Shown here: positions 36,049 to 44,370 of the stretch, piece by piece | Layout: the number at the start of each line of letters is the position of its first letter | How positions within the stretch are numbered: position 1 is the stretch's first letter | Assembly (NCBI RefSeq): GCF_014701095.1 | Contig: NZ_AP023439.1 | Location: forward strand, 6,126,001-6,190,000 | Source of the DNA: Streptomyces tuirus | GTDB taxonomy: Bacteria; Actinomycetota; Actinomycetes; Streptomycetales; Streptomycetaceae | DNA: 64,000 nt | Direction of reading: 5' to 3' | The notes under the pieces: generated by a model | Databases searched by the model: none | The model's input: only the letters and a program-made list of their open reading frames with translations | Told to the model about the DNA's origin: nothing | Program-made: the position numbers and the translations under genes

Positions 36049-36057
36049 CGGGCGTCG

Positions 36058-37671
36058 TCAGCGGGCCCGCGCCGCCGGTTCCTCAACCTTCGCGTTCGCG
36101 TCCACCGTGCCGCCCGGGTGCCGCAGGGCGCACAGGAAGGCGATGCCCAGCGCGATGGCCATGCCGTAGAACACCCACTGGTTGGCTTCCGCGAAGTCCA
36201 TGCGGATCGCCGGCATCGCGTCCCGGGTCGCCTCGGCGGCGGGGCCGGTGCCGGTGGGCGGCCGGGCGTCGCCGCTGCCCGTGATCGTTTCGGTGACGTC
36301 GCGTGCCGTGCTCTGCGCCGTCCCGGTGGGCACGCCGCGGGACTCCAGGGTGCCCGTGACGTTGTCGGTCGTGACGTGCGTCAGGATCGTGCCGTAGATC
36401 GCCATGCCCACGCTGGCCGCGAAGTTGCGCACGGTCTGGGTGATGCCGGTGACCTCGCCGTAGGAGGTGCCGATGGCCCGGTTCACGGCGTCCGTCGACG
36501 CCGGCGCCAGGATGAAACCGATACCGGCTCCGGCGAGCGCCGCGTAGAGCCACTGGTCGTGCATGGTCAGGTCGGTGAGTTCACCCGCCCAGAGCGCGAA
36601 CCCGACGGCGCCCACCACCCCGCCCATCTTCAGGGCGGGCCTCGCGCCCTTCTTGTCGAGGATCCGGCCGCCCCACTGGGATGCGATCGCGAAGCCCACG
36701 AAGATGTACAGCAGGAACAGCGCCGCCTGGTTCGGTGAGGCGCTCAGTGACACCTGGGCGTAGACGGAGGCGAAGAAGAACAGCGGGACGAACGCGAGCA
36801 TCGCGAAGAACAACACCAGCGCGTCCACGCTGAACGCCTTGTCGCGGAAGACCCGCAGATCGATCAGCGGATGCTCCACCCCGCGCTCGAAGCGGACGAA
36901 CCCGGCCAGCACCGCCAGGCCGCCCACGATGCACACCCAGGTCGCCCAGCTGCCCCAGCCCCAGGAGAACGCCTGCTGGAAGCCGAGGACGCTCAGGCCC
37001 ATGCCGATCGCGATCAGGACGGCACCCGGGACGTCCAGCGTGCCGGACCGCCGCCGGTCGGAGATGTGCGCCATCGCCGTGAGGACCAGCGCCACGATCG
37101 CCACGGGCACGTTGACCCAGAACACGGCGCGCCAGGTCCAGTTCGTCAGCCAGCCGCCCAGCAGCGGGCCGATGGCGGTCAGCGCGCCGGTGACCCCGAA
37201 GAACAGCGCGAGGGCACGCCCGCGCCGCTCGACCGGGAACACCGCCACCACCACGGCCAGGGCCGCCGGGAACAGCAGCGCCGCCCCGAGGCCCTGGGTG
37301 GCGCGGAAGATGATCAGCCAGGCCTGCGCGGCGCCGCCCGAGGGGACGCACCCGCACAGCACCGACGACACGACGAACACCACCGTGCCGATGACGACGA
37401 CCCGCCGCGGCCCGTAGAGGTCCGCGAGACGGCCGCCCAGGGCGAAGAACGCGGCGAGAGCCAGCAGATAGGCGTTGACCACCCACTGCATGCCGGAGGA
37501 CGACAGACCCAGTTCGCGGACGATGTCCGGAGCCGCGATCGACACGATGGTCTGGTCGATGAAGGTCATGGCGACGGCGAACATCATCGCCGCCAGCGCG
37601 ACACTCTGGTGCGGTGCGGATCGGGAAGGGGTCGCGGCCTCGCCGCGCCCCGGGCGCGTGCTAGTCACCAC
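36058..37671 (-). CDS. DHA2-family (EmrB/QacA) drug exporter
   Basis: A 537-residue MFS transporter with about 14 hydrophobic segments, motif A in LGGRLADLYGPRRVVVIG and motif C-like GLGAALLFPAALAVVVAV. A proton antiporter of the multidrug class. A long loop before the last span (about 440-500) is Pro/Thr/Gly-rich. The start is one of two adjacent GTG codons (37671 or 37668); a CAGACT hexamer six bases before 37668 favours the second. No TetR gene adjoins it, unlike many exporters of this class. Confidence 0.9.
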   Translation of the reverse strand: MVTSTRPGRGEAATPSRSAPHQSVALAAMMFAVAMTFIDQTIVSIAAPDIVRELGLSSSGMQWVVNAYLLALAAFFALGGRLADLYGPRRVVVIGTVVFVVSSVLCGCVPSGGAAQAWLIIFRATQGLGAALLFPAALAVVVAVFPVERRGRALALFFGVTGALTAIGPLLGGWLTNWTWRAVFWVNVPVAIVALVLTAMAHISDRRRSGTLDVPGAVLIAIGMGLSVLGFQQAFSWGWGSWATWVCIVGGLAVLAGFVRFERGVEHPLIDLRVFRDKAFSVDALVLFFAMLAFVPLFFFASVYAQVSLSASPNQAALFLLYIFVGFAIASQWGGRILDKKGARPALKMGGVVGAVGFALWAGELTDLTMHDQWLYAALAGAGIGFILAPASTDAVNRAIGTSYGEVTGITQTVRNFAASVGMAIYGTILTHVTTDNVTGTLESRGVPTGTAQSTARDVTETITGSGDARPPTGTGPAAEATRDAMPAIRMDFAEANQWVFYGMAIALGIAFLCALRHPGGTVDANAKVEEPAARAR

Positions 37672-37888
37672 ATCAGTCTGCGCCCGGCCGTGTCACGTCG
37701 CATCACAGGACTCTTTGCGCCCCGCGCGGCACACTGATACCGCGGAACGCGCCGTTCGGCAACCCCTCGGCGGTGTGAGGACGACCTCCTCGTCCATGTG
37801 ACCGTGGTCCGCCACGGATGCCGCGTCGAACGTGCAGGATGCGGGCACCAAGCGAGGACAGGCAGTCGAACGACGGGAGAGGCAGACG
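37672..37888. promoter_or_regulatory. Divergent region, exporter and pntAB
   Basis: The 217-base spacer has a dyad GGACGA/TCGTCC (37780-37785, 37791-37796) and a ribosome site gggagagg before ATG 37889. No gene is seen. Confidence 0.45.
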
Positions 37889-39445
37889 ATGGTCCCAGCG
37901 GAACCGCAACCCCAGGGGATCGGCATACCGGCCGAATCCACTGCGGGCGAGACCAGGGTGGCGGCGACGCCGGCCACCGTGGGGAGACTCGTCGCGCTCG
38001 GGTACGACGTGACGGTCGAACCGGGAGCGGGAGCCTCGTCGCGCTTCTCCGACGCGGCCTACGAGGAGGCGGGAGCCCGGCTCGGCGACCCGTGGCAGGC
38101 GGACATCCTGCTGAAGGTCAACGCCCCCTCGAGCGAGGAGATCGGCCGGCTGCGCGAGGGGGCGACGCTGATCGCGCTGATCAGCCCCGCCCTCAACCCC
38201 GAACTGGTCGAGGAACTGGCACGCCGTCCGATCACCGTGCTCGCCATGGACGCCGTACCGCGCATCTCGCGCGCCCAGTCCCTGGACGTCCTCAGCTCCA
38301 TGGCGAACATCGCCGGGTACCGTGCCGTGGTCGAGGCCGCGCACGCCTTCGGGCGCTTCTTCACCGGCCAGGTCACCGCCGCCGGCAAGGTGCCGCCCGC
38401 CAAGGTGCTGGTGGCCGGGGCCGGAGTGGCCGGACTCGCCGCGATCGGCGCGGCCCGCAGCCTCGGCGCCGTCGTCCGCGCCACCGACCCGCGCCCCGAG
38501 GTGGCCGAGCAGGTGCGGTCCCTGGGCGGGGAGTTCCTGACGGTGACCGCCGAGCAGGAGGTGAGCACCGACGGCTACGCCAAGGCCACCTCGGACGACT
38601 ACAACCGGCTCGCCGCGCAGCTGTACGCCGAGCAGGCCGCCGACGTCGACATCATCATCACCACCGCGCTCATCCCGGGCCGCCCCGCGCCGAGGCTCAT
38701 CACCGCCGAGGACGTGGCGCGCATGAAGCCCGGCAGCGTGATCGTCGACATGGCCGCCTCCCAGGGCGGCAACGTCGAGGGCACGGTCGCCGGCAAGGCC
38801 GTCGTCACCGACAACGACGTGACGATCATCGGCTACACCGACCTGCCCGGCCGGCTCCCCGCCCAGGCCTCGCAGTTGTACGGCACCAACATCGTCAACC
38901 TGCTGAAGCTGCTCACCCCCGGCAAGGACGGCCGGCTCGTCCTCGACTTCGACGACGTGGTGCAGCGCTCCATCACCGTGGTCCGCGAGGGCGAGAAGAC
39001 CTGGCCGCCGCCCCCGGTCCAGGTGTCCGCCGCACCCGCCCCGAGCGCGGCGAAGGAGCCCGCCCCGGCCCCCGCCGAGACACCGGCGAAGCCCGCCCGC
39101 CCGGCCTGGTTCTCCTACGCCCTGGTCGGTCTGGGAGCGCTCGCGCTGTTCCTGGTGACGGCCCTCTCCCCGAGCGAACTCCTCGGCCACTTCACGGTGT
39201 TCGTCCTGGCGATCGTGATCGGCTTCTACGTCATCGGCAATGTGCACCACGCGCTGCACACCCCGCTGATGTCGGTCACCAACGCCATCTCCGGCATCGT
39301 CGTGGTCGGCGCGCTGCTGCAGATCGGGTACGGGGACACCGCCGTGACCGTGCTGTCGTTCGCCGCGATCCTGCTGGCGAGCATCAACATCTTCGGCGGA
39401 TTCGCCGTGACCCGCCGCATGCTCGGCATGTTCTCGAAGGGCTGA
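37889..39445 (+). CDS. pntA: NAD(P) transhydrogenase subunit alpha
   Basis: A 518-residue subunit of the proton-translocating transhydrogenase, which moves hydride between NADH and NADP at the membrane. The N-terminal AlaDh/PNT domain (IGIPAESTAGETRVAATP, SLDVLSSMANIAGYRAV), the Rossmann site (VLVAGAGVAGLAAIGAARSLGAVV) and the RQD-region counterpart precede a Pro/Ala linker. About four C-terminal membrane spans follow (ALVGLGALALFLV to GGFAVTRRMLGMF). ATG 37889 has a good gggagagg site; the upstream ATG at 37832 does not. The six-base gap to pntB shows an operon. Confidence 0.95.
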   Translation: MVPAEPQPQGIGIPAESTAGETRVAATPATVGRLVALGYDVTVEPGAGASSRFSDAAYEEAGARLGDPWQADILLKVNAPSSEEIGRLREGATLIALISPALNPELVEELARRPITVLAMDAVPRISRAQSLDVLSSMANIAGYRAVVEAAHAFGRFFTGQVTAAGKVPPAKVLVAGAGVAGLAAIGAARSLGAVVRATDPRPEVAEQVRSLGGEFLTVTAEQEVSTDGYAKATSDDYNRLAAQLYAEQAADVDIIITTALIPGRPAPRLITAEDVARMKPGSVIVDMAASQGGNVEGTVAGKAVVTDNDVTIIGYTDLPGRLPAQASQLYGTNIVNLLKLLTPGKDGRLVLDFDDVVQRSITVVREGEKTWPPPPVQVSAAPAPSAAKEPAPAPAETPAKPARPAWFSYALVGLGALALFLVTALSPSELLGHFTVFVLAIVIGFYVIGNVHHALHTPLMSVTNAISGIVVVGALLQIGYGDTAVTVLSFAAILLASINIFGGFAVTRRMLGMFSKG

Positions 39446-39451
39446 TCAGGG

Positions 39452-40885
39452 ATGACCACAGACACGGCCGCCCAGGCCGCCTACGTCGTCGCGGCGCTGC
39501 TGTTCATCCTCAGCCTCGCCGGCCTCTCCCAGCACAAGACGTCCCGGTCGGGCGTCGTCTGGGGCATCGCGGGCATGGTCGTCGCCCTGGCCGCCACGGT
39601 CGGGCTCGCCTCCCGCAGCATCACCGCGAGCGGCCTCGTGCTGATCGTCGTCGCCACGGCTCTCGGCGCGGGCATCGGCCTGTGGCGGGCCCGGGTGGTG
39701 GAGATGACCGGCATGCCGGAGCTGATCGCCATCATGCACAGCCTGGTGGGCCTCGCCGCCGCCTTCGTCGGCTGGAACGGCTACCTCGACGTCGACGCCG
39801 AACTCTCCGGCTCGCTGCTGGGCATCCATCACGCCGAGGTGTTCATCGGCGTGTTCATCGGCGCCGTCACCTTCACGGGCTCGGTCGTCGCCTACCTGAA
39901 GCTCTCGGCGCGCATCAACTCCCGTCCGCTCACGCTGCCGGGCAAGCACGTCCTGAACATCGGCGCGCTGGTCGCCTTCGTGGGGCTGACCATCGCGTTC
40001 GTGGTTCGCCCGAGCATGGGGCTGCTCATCGCGGTCACCGTGATCGCGCTCGCCCTCGGCGCCCATCTGGTCGCCTCCATCGGCGGCGGTGACATGCCGG
40101 TGGTGGTCTCCATGCTCAACAGCTACTCCGGCTGGGCCGCGGCGGCTTCGGGCTTCCTGCTCGCCAACAACCTGCTCATCGTCACCGGCGCGCTGGTCGG
40201 CTCCTCCGGTGCCTATCTGTCGTACATCATGTGCAAGGCGATGAACCGCTCCTTCATCTCGGTCATCGCGGGCGGCTTCGGCACCCCGGCGGCGTCCGCC
40301 GACGACGACGAGCAGGGCGAGCACCGGGAGATCAACGCCGAGGAGACCGCGGAGCTCCTCGGCAACGCCACCTCGGTGATCATCACGCCCGGCTACGGCA
40401 TGGCCGTCGCCCAGGCCCAGTACCCGGTCGCCGAGTTGGCGCGCAAGCTGCGCGACCGGGGCGTGGAGGTGCGCTTCGGCATCCACCCCGTCGCGGGCCG
40501 GCTGCCCGGGCACATGAACGTGCTGCTCGCCGAGGCCAACGTGCCCTACGACATCGTCCTGGAGATGGACGAGATCAACGACGACTTCGCCGCCACCTCG
40601 GTCGTCCTGGTCATCGGCGCCAACGACACGGTCAACCCGGCCGCCACCGACAACCCCTCCAGCCCCATCGCGGGGATGCCGGTGCTGCACGTGTGGGAGG
40701 CGGCGAACGTGGTCGTCTTCAAGCGCTCCATGGCCGCCGGCTACGCGGGCGTGCAGAATCCGCTGTTCTTCCGCGAGAACACCCAGATGCTGTTCGGCGA
40801 CGCCAGGCAGCGCGTGGAGGACATCCTGCGCGGCCTGGACTCCCTCGACGCCCCGGTCCCGGAGATGGCCGGCACGACCCGCTGA
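39452..40885 (+). CDS. pntB: NAD(P) transhydrogenase subunit beta
   Basis: A 477-residue partner of PntA. About eight or nine N-terminal membrane helices form the proton channel (residues ~1-260), followed by the NADP-binding domain III (SVIITPGYGMAVAQAQYPVAELARKL, GRLPGHMNVLLAEANVPYD, IGANDTVNPAA). Its length equals that of the usual subunit. The pair feeds NADPH to biosynthesis, in keeping with the secondary-metabolism lifestyle of Streptomyces. A strong hairpin follows the stop codon. Confidence 0.96.
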   Translation: MTTDTAAQAAYVVAALLFILSLAGLSQHKTSRSGVVWGIAGMVVALAATVGLASRSITASGLVLIVVATALGAGIGLWRARVVEMTGMPELIAIMHSLVGLAAAFVGWNGYLDVDAELSGSLLGIHHAEVFIGVFIGAVTFTGSVVAYLKLSARINSRPLTLPGKHVLNIGALVAFVGLTIAFVVRPSMGLLIAVTVIALALGAHLVASIGGGDMPVVVSMLNSYSGWAAAASGFLLANNLLIVTGALVGSSGAYLSYIMCKAMNRSFISVIAGGFGTPAASADDDEQGEHREINAEETAELLGNATSVIITPGYGMAVAQAQYPVAELARKLRDRGVEVRFGIHPVAGRLPGHMNVLLAEANVPYDIVLEMDEINDDFAATSVVLVIGANDTVNPAATDNPSSPIAGMPVLHVWEAANVVVFKRSMAAGYAGVQNPLFFRENTQMLFGDARQRVEDILRGLDSLDAPVPEMAGTTR

Positions 40886-40889
40886 GCGC

Positions 40890-40926
40890 GCGATGCCCCG
40901 CCGGCGGACGACCGGCGGGGCATCGC
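40890..40926. terminator. Hairpin terminator after pntB
   Basis: Perfect 15-base arms (40890-40904 and 40912-40926) with a seven-base loop begin five bases after the pntB stop codon. Confidence 0.9.
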
Positions 40927-41074
40927 TGTGCGCGCGCCCGCGCAGGTGGTGAGGGTGCGGTCGGCGAGGTATCGGCGTTGACTGGTGGGGGAGGCACCTC
41001 GGTGCGCCTGGCACGCCCGGCACGCACAAGACGACGCAGTCATGCTGCGCCCCGGCCATGTTGCGGAGTCGACC

Positions 41075-41785
41075 ATGACCCATCAGCTGCGGCTGCGCGT
41101 GTGCGCGGCGCTCACCACCGCGTTGCTGGCCGTTTCCGGCGGCTACGCGTACGGGACCGCCGGCGAGGCGTCCCGTACCCTCCCCACCGCCGGACCGAAC
41201 GACGAAGTCACCCGGGACATCGAGTCGGCCGTGCAGGGCGTCGACGCGTTCTGGCGCAAGCACTGGTCGGACTACTTCACGGGGGCCTACGTCCCGCCCA
41301 CCGTCCTGGGACCCTACGACGGCGCTTCGCCGAATGCCCCCACCTGCGGCGGGGAGCCGCTGGTCGACGACAACGCCGTCTACTGCCCGACGAGCGAGGA
41401 CTATCTCGCCTGGGACATGGACCTCATGCGCAGCGGCTACCGGTTCGGGGACGGGTTCGTGTACCTGGTCGTCGCGCACGAGTGGGGTCACGCGATACAG
41501 AACCGTCTGGACGTCCGGCTGCGGACGATCGACAGCGAACTGCAGGCGGACTGCCTGGCCGGGGCGGAACTCGAGGGTGCCGCCCGGGACGGAACGCTCG
41601 TCTTCGAGCCCGGGGACGTCGACGAGTTGCGTACGGCCCTCGTCCTCGTCGCCGACGAGACCCCCTGGACGAAGGTCGGAGACCACGGAAGCGCCTCCGA
41701 ACGAGTTGCCGCCTTCACCCTGGGGCAACAGCAGGGGGTCGAGGGATGTCTGCCGTCTTCGGTCACGGACGGCGCGCAGTCGTGA
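41075..41785 (+). CDS. Secreted neutral zinc metallopeptidase
   Basis: About 236 residues from ATG 41075. A signal peptide (MTHQLRLRV then LTTALLAVSGGYAYG) precedes a peptidase domain with the HExxH motif in VAHEWGHAIQ (H135, E136, H139) and the downstream ligand-bearing ELQADCLAG (E155), the pattern of the YpfJ-type Zn peptidase family. Two cysteines (CGG and YCP) may be bridged. An earlier ATG (41042) is possible. It is monocistronic and shares a bidirectional terminator with argG. Confidence 0.88.
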   Translation: MTHQLRLRVCAALTTALLAVSGGYAYGTAGEASRTLPTAGPNDEVTRDIESAVQGVDAFWRKHWSDYFTGAYVPPTVLGPYDGASPNAPTCGGEPLVDDNAVYCPTSEDYLAWDMDLMRSGYRFGDGFVYLVVAHEWGHAIQNRLDVRLRTIDSELQADCLAGAELEGAARDGTLVFEPGDVDELRTALVLVADETPWTKVGDHGSASERVAAFTLGQQQGVEGCLPSSVTDGAQS

Positions 41786-41791
41786 AAACGC

Positions 41792-41828
41792 GGGAGGCCG
41801 GCCCGACGCGATGTCGGGCCGGCCTCCC
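41792..41828. terminator. Bidirectional hairpin terminator
   Basis: Perfect 16-base arms GGGAGGCCGGCCCGAC (41792-41807) and their complement (41813-41828) with a five-base loop lie between the convergent peptidase and argG genes. Confidence 0.92.
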
Positions 41829-41843
41829 GGCGGTTGCGCGGGG

Positions 41844-43298
41844 TCAGTCCGTGCCGGACTCCATCGCGGCCCGGTCCAGCCAGGCATCCTGCTCGGAGAC
41901 CTCGCCCCGGGAGGCGATGGCCTCGGCGCCGCCCTGCGGCAGCTCCGGCATGGTGCCGATCAGCCCGGTCGCGGCGGCCTGGGAGGCGCCGATGGTGGGG
42001 CTGCCGGTGCCGATCATGCCGATGCCGGCGTACTGCTCCAGCTTCGCGCGGGAGTCGGCGATGTCGAGGTTGCGCATGGTGAGCTGGCCGATCCGGTCCA
42101 CCGGGCCGAACGCGGAGTCCTCGGTGCGCTCCATGGACAGCTTGTCCGGGTGGTAGCTGAACGCCGGGCCCGTGGTGTCGAGGATCGAGTAGTCCTCACC
42201 GCGCCGCAGCCGCAACGTCACCTCGCCGGTCACGGCGGCGCCGACCCAGCGCTGGAGCGACTCGCGGATCATCAGCGCCTGCGGGTCCAGCCAGCGGCCC
42301 TCGTACATCAGCCGGCCCAGGCGCCGGCCCTCGGTGTGGTACTGGGCGAGGGTGTCCTCGTTGTGGATCGCGTTGACGAGGCGCTCGTAGGCGGCGTGCA
42401 GCAGGGCCATGCCCGGGGCCTCGTAGATGCCGCGGCTCTTGGCCTCGATGATCCGGTTCTCGATCTGGTCCGACATGCCCAGGCCGTGCCGGCCGCCGAT
42501 GGCGTTGGCCTCCATGACCAGGTCGACGGGGGAGGCGAACTCCTTGCCGTTGACCGACACCGGGCGGCCCTCGGCGAAGCCGATCGTCACGTCCTCGGCG
42601 GCGATCTCGACCGACGGGTCCCAGAACCGGACGCCCATGATCGGCTCGACGGTCTCGACGCCGGTGTCCAGGTGCTCCAGGGTCTTGGCCTCGTGCGTGG
42701 CGCCCCAGATGTTGGCGTCCGTGGAGTACGCCTTCTCCGTGCTGTCCCGGTAGGGCAGCCCGTGCGCGAGCAGCCACTCGGACATCTCCTTGCGGCCGCC
42801 GAGCTCCGCCACGAAGGCCGCGTCCAGCCAGGGCTTGTAGATGCGCAGGTGGGGGTTGGCGAGCAGGCCGTAGCGGTAGAACCGCTCGATGTCGTTGCCC
42901 TTGAAGGTCGAGCCGTCGCCCCAGATCTGGACGTCGTCCTCGAGCATCGCCCGGACCAGGAGCGTGCCGGTGACGGCGCGGCCGAGCGGGGTGGTGTTGA
43001 AGTAGGCCCGCCCGCCGGAGCGGATGTGGAACGCGCCGCAGGTCAGCGCGGCCAGGCCCTCCTCGACGAGCGCGGCACGGCAGTCGACCAGACGCGCGAT
43101 CTCGGCCCCGTACGTCTTGGCGCGGCCGGGCACCGAGGCGATGTCGGGCTCGTCGTACTGGCCGATGTCGGCGGTGTAGGTGCACGGGACGGCGCCCTTG
43201 TCGCGCATCCACGCGACCGCGACGGAGGTGTCGAGACCGCCCGAGAAGGCGATGCCGACGCGTTCGCCGGCGGGCAGGGAGGTGAGGACCTTGGACAT
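41844..43298 (-). CDS. argG: Argininosuccinate synthase
   Basis: A 484-residue enzyme joining citrulline and aspartate with ATP in arginine synthesis. The ATP pyrophosphatase loop SGGLDTS (19-25) and the substrate segments (CGAFHIRSGGRAYFNTTP, DGSTFKGNDIERFYRY) are intact. Its length matches the long subfamily (E. coli type) rather than the ~400-residue form. The start ATG 43298 has no ribosome site but has CATACT six bases upstream and TTGCAT 17 bases before that, overlapping an ARG-box dyad. It stands apart from any other arg gene here. Confidence 0.95.
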   Translation of the reverse strand: MSKVLTSLPAGERVGIAFSGGLDTSVAVAWMRDKGAVPCTYTADIGQYDEPDIASVPGRAKTYGAEIARLVDCRAALVEEGLAALTCGAFHIRSGGRAYFNTTPLGRAVTGTLLVRAMLEDDVQIWGDGSTFKGNDIERFYRYGLLANPHLRIYKPWLDAAFVAELGGRKEMSEWLLAHGLPYRDSTEKAYSTDANIWGATHEAKTLEHLDTGVETVEPIMGVRFWDPSVEIAAEDVTIGFAEGRPVSVNGKEFASPVDLVMEANAIGGRHGLGMSDQIENRIIEAKSRGIYEAPGMALLHAAYERLVNAIHNEDTLAQYHTEGRRLGRLMYEGRWLDPQALMIRESLQRWVGAAVTGEVTLRLRRGEDYSILDTTGPAFSYHPDKLSMERTEDSAFGPVDRIGQLTMRNLDIADSRAKLEQYAGIGMIGTGSPTIGASQAAATGLIGTMPELPQGGAEAIASRGEVSEQDAWLDRAAMESGTD

Positions 43299-43304
43299 AG
43301 AAAG

Positions 43305-43333
43305 AGTATGTATCACTTTGCATAGTCATGCAA
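43305..43333 (-). promoter_or_regulatory. argG promoter with ArgR-type operator
   Basis: On the minus strand a TTGCAT box (43328-43333) and CATACT (43305-43310) are 17 bases apart. TTGCAT-agtc-ATGCAA on the plus strand (43318-43333) is a perfect dyad resembling ARG boxes, and a second half-site pair (TATG/CATA at 43308-43324) overlaps it. Arginine repression through ArgR is inferred. Confidence 0.8.
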
Positions 43334-43377
43334 GCGGGGTATGCGGAATCGTCGTCCGGACCGATTCCGCTTCCGTC

Positions 43378-44370
43378 TCAGGAACCCGCTGTACCGGATC
43401 CGTCGAGCGCCCCGAGGATCCGCTCGGCCGCCAGCGTCGGTGTCAACGCGCCTTCCCTGACCCGCTGTTCCAGCTCCGGCGCGAGAGCCCGTACCGCCGG
43501 GTCGGCGTGCAGGCGGCCGAGGAGCTCGTCGCGGACCATGTTCCAGGTCCAGTCGACCTGCTGGTCGCGGCGCTTCGCGGAGAGGCGGCCGGTGGAGTCC
43601 AGCAGGGTGCGGTGCTGTTCCAGGCGCTCCCACAGCGTGTCCAGGCCGGTCGACTCGCGGGCACTGCAGTGCAGCACCGGCGGGGTCCAGAAGGCGTCCT
43701 TGCCGTGCATCAGGCGCAGTGCGCCCGCCAGCTCCCGCGCGGCCGCGCGGGCATCGCGCTCGTGCGGCCCGTCCGCCTTGTTGACGGCGATCACGTCGGC
43801 CAGCTCCAGCACGCCCTTCTTGATGCCCTGGAGCTGGTCGCCGGTGCGCGCGAGGGTGAGCAGCAGGAACGAGTCGACCATGTTGGCGACGGCCGTCTCG
43901 GACTGGCCGACACCGACCGTCTCCACCAGGACCACGTCGTAGCCGGCCGCCTCCATCACCACGATCGACTCGCGGGTGGCCTTCGCGACCCCGCCCAGCG
44001 TGCCCGCCGTGGGGGAGGGGCGCACGAACGCAGCCGGGTCCACCGCCAGGCGCTCCATCCGGGTCTTGTCACCCAGGATGGAACCGCCCGTACGGCTGGA
44101 GGACGGGTCGACGGCCAGCACCGCCACCCGGTGCCCGAGCGAGGTGAGCAGCGTGCCGAACGCGTCGATGAACGTCGACTTGCCCACGCCGGGCACTCCG
44201 CTGATCCCGATCCGCCGGGCCCGGCCGCTGTGCGGCAGCAGCGCGGTCAGCAGCTCCTGGGCCAGCGCCCGGTGCTGCGGCCGGGTCGACTCGACGAGTG
44301 TGATCGCGCGGGCGATGATCGCCCGCTTCCCGTCGAGCACGCCCTTCACATACGCGTCGACATCGATCAC
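43378..44370 (-). CDS. meaB: Methylmalonyl-CoA mutase-associated GTPase
   Basis: A 330-residue G3E-type P-loop GTPase: GISGVPGVGKST at 55-66, DPSSSRTGGSILGDKTRM, VGVGQSE and the NKAD specificity motif (VNKADG). MeaB/ArgK proteins load or protect the B12 cofactor of methylmalonyl-CoA mutase. It starts at GTG 44370, overlapping the mutB stop by four bases, so it belongs to the same operon. The old ArgK name for this family does not imply arginine transport. Confidence 0.94.
   Translation of the reverse strand: MIDVDAYVKGVLDGKRAIIARAITLVESTRPQHRALAQELLTALLPHSGRARRIGISGVPGVGKSTFIDAFGTLLTSLGHRVAVLAVDPSSSRTGGSILGDKTRMERLAVDPAAFVRPSPTAGTLGGVAKATRESIVVMEAAGYDVVLVETVGVGQSETAVANMVDSFLLLTLARTGDQLQGIKKGVLELADVIAVNKADGPHERDARAAARELAGALRLMHGKDAFWTPPVLHCSARESTGLDTLWERLEQHRTLLDSTGRLSAKRRDQQVDWTWNMVRDELLGRLHADPAVRALAPELEQRVREGALTPTLAAERILGALDGSGTAGS

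Noticed and set aside
43378..44370. Naming the GTPase as an arginine transport ATPase (ArgK) because argG is adjacent
   Set aside because: Coupling to mutB and the G3E motifs show that it is the mutase-associated MeaB; the closeness to argG is incidental.
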